Assembly (NCBI GenBank): GCA_017307865.1
Contig: JAFKGE010000028.1
Location: 1 to 64,000 of the forward strand
Length of the DNA: 64,000 bases
Direction: 5' to 3'
From: Burkholderiales bacterium
GTDB lineage: Bacteria > Pseudomonadota > Gammaproteobacteria > Burkholderiales > Burkholderiaceae_C
Shown: positions 63,160-64,000 of the stretch, piece after piece
How positions within the stretch are numbered: position 1 is the first letter of the stretch
Layout: each line of letters opens with the position of its first letter
Program-made: the position numbers and the translations under genes
The notes under the pieces: generated by a model
What the model saw: only the letters and a program-made list of their open reading frames with translations
Told to the model about the DNA's origin: nothing
Databases searched by the model: none

Positions 63160-64000
63160 TCAGGCCGCCACGTGCGGCATGACGCTGAACACGCTGGTAT
63201 CGCCCGGCGCCAGCGGCGCCTCGGCGCGGGTCTCCAGCCACAGGCGCTCGATGAGGTTTTGCGCCACCTGCAGGCGGTAGCCGTCGCTGGCGCGCATGTC
63301 GGTCAGGGGCGCGAAGTCCTGCTTCATGGCCTGCTGGGCGGCGCGCACGGTGGCCTGCGTCCAGGGCTGGCCCAGGATGGCCGCCTCGGCGTGCGCGGCG
63401 CGCTTGACGATGCCGGCCATGCCGCCGTAGGCCAGGCGAATGCTCTGCACGGCGCCGCCCGCCAGCTCGATGGCCAGGCCGGCGCACAGCGCCGAGATGT
63501 CGCAGTCGAAGCGCTTGCTGATCTTGTAGCCACGCACCTGGCGCGCGAAGGCCGCCAGCGGCACGGCCACGGCCTGCACGAACTCGCCCTCCTGCAGGGC
63601 GTTCTTCATGTAGTCCAGATAAAAGTCGGTCAGCGGCATGCGGCGCAGCGCGGGGCCGCGGCGCAGCTCGACCTGTGCGTCCAGCGCCATCAGGATCGGC
63701 GGCGAGTCGCCGATGGGCGAGCCGTTGGCCACGTTGCCGCCCAGGGTGCCGGCGTGGCGGATGGGGGGCGAGGCAAATCGCAGCCAGACGTCGGTGAGCT
63801 GCGGCGCGCGCCGTACCAGGGCGCGCCAGGCGTCCTCCAGCGAGGCGGCGGCGCCGATCCACAGCTCGCCCTCGCGCTCCTCGATGCGCTGCAGGTCGGC
63901 CACCTGGCCGGTGTAGATCAGGTCGCCCACGTCGCGGAACTGCTTGTTGACCCACAGGCCGACGTCGGTGGAGCCGGCCAGCAGGCGCGCCTGCGGCTTG
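63160..64000 (-). CDS. xdhA: Xanthine dehydrogenase small (FAD) subunit, 5' end cut by window edge
   Basis: About 280 residues of the C-terminal part of XdhA. It starts inside the FAD domain with LLAGSTDVGLWVNKQF, then WIGAAASLEDAWRAL-like WIGAAASLEDA, FASPPIRHAGTLGGNVANGS (FAD-binding) and VRGYKISKRFDCDIS, ending in the CO-dehydrogenase flavoprotein C-terminal domain. The [2Fe-2S] domain lies beyond the window. It feeds electrons from the Mo centre to NAD. It is the first known gene of the unit xdhA-xdhB-LysR-permease-guaD. Confidence 0.93.
   Translation of the reverse strand, partial: KPQARLLAGSTDVGLWVNKQFRDVGDLIYTGQVADLQRIEEREGELWIGAAASLEDAWRALVRRAPQLTDVWLRFASPPIRHAGTLGGNVANGSPIGDSPPILMALDAQVELRRGPALRRMPLTDFYLDYMKNALQEGEFVQAVAVPLAAFARQVRGYKISKRFDCDISALCAGLAIELAGGAVQSIRLAYGGMAGIVKRAAHAEAAILGQPWTQATVRAAQQAMKQDFAPLTDMRASDGYRLQVAQNLIERLWLETRAEAPLAPGDTSVFSVMPHVAA

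Noticed and set aside
58311..63182. 1623-codon open frame on the plus strand opposite xdhB, LysR, permease and guaD
   Set aside because: It is the antisense shadow of high-GC genes. It covers five well-recognised genes, is rich in Ala/Gly/Arg/His, and shows no domain.

Overview
The window looks like a stretch of a high-GC Burkholderiales chromosome, most likely Comamonadaceae (an Acidovorax, Alicycliphilus or Ottowia-like denitrifier). The evidence is the gene set and order (rpsU-yqeY, recJ next to an RpfE-type gene, lolCD, mnmC, yggX, the yggS-pdxY pair), a cd1 nitrite reductase, and a dispersed ~65-bp repeat that I associate with this family. The genus is inference; no 16S or marker search could be run.

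Region 1 (1 to about 11.3 kb) is accessory DNA. It opens with five 22-23 bp direct repeats, probably the end of an IS21-type element whose transposase lies outside the window. Next come plasmid/ICE maintenance genes on the minus strand (a 60-aa orphan, a large ParB/RepB-type protein, a DUF932 protein), then a 269-aa orphan. An AT-richer cassette follows: a Gabija-type anti-phage pair (OLD-family ATPase/TOPRIM nuclease gajA and UvrD-like helicase gajB), a CoiA-like nuclease gene and a small orphan. Several GC-rich non-coding segments share sequence blocks and may encode structured RNA or be mobile repeats.

Region 2 (11.5-15.9 kb) is a self-contained regulatory module. A DsrE-family protein and an ArsM-like methyltransferase, which lacks two of the three arsenic-binding cysteines, are read leftward. 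They start from a well-matched sigma-54 promoter preceded by two inverted repeats. Divergently, a DUF4395 membrane protein, a histidine kinase with four N-terminal cysteines and a sigma-54 (GAFTGA) response regulator are read rightward. This is the best candidate in the window for a poorly described system.

Region 3 (15.9-36.9 kb) is mostly core genes: mogA, yjgA, pmbA, a FecR/DUF6600 protein, yqeY, rpsU, a BaiN/HI0933 flavoprotein, nirS divergent from a TonB-dependent receptor with an FNR-type site between them, a CBS protein, tsaD, a DUF2242 lipoprotein, an amino-acid-type ABC binding protein, recJ, lolC, lolD and a NirF-like gene.

Region 4 holds purine catabolism in two blocks. Block one (37.0-43.8 kb) has an NCS2 permease, an M20 hydrolase, an OHCU decarboxylase-allantoate amidohydrolase fusion, allantoinase PuuE, a GntR regulator and divergent 5-hydroxyisourate hydrolase. 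Block two (57.0-64.0 kb) has guanine deaminase, an AzgA-type permease, a LysR regulator, xdhB and xdhA (cut by the window end). Together they cover guanine to xanthine to urate and 5-hydroxyisourate to ureidoglycolate/glyoxylate steps; no urate oxidase is visible. Between the blocks lie an EamA exporter, mnmC, yggX, metY, pdxY-yggS, a VOC/FAD-monooxygenase/MBL operon with an IclR regulator, an FMN reductase and dsbB.

A ~65-bp repeat occurs about ten times from 20.6 kb on, repeatedly at stop/start junctions and twice inside reading frames (mnmC and the BaiN-family gene).
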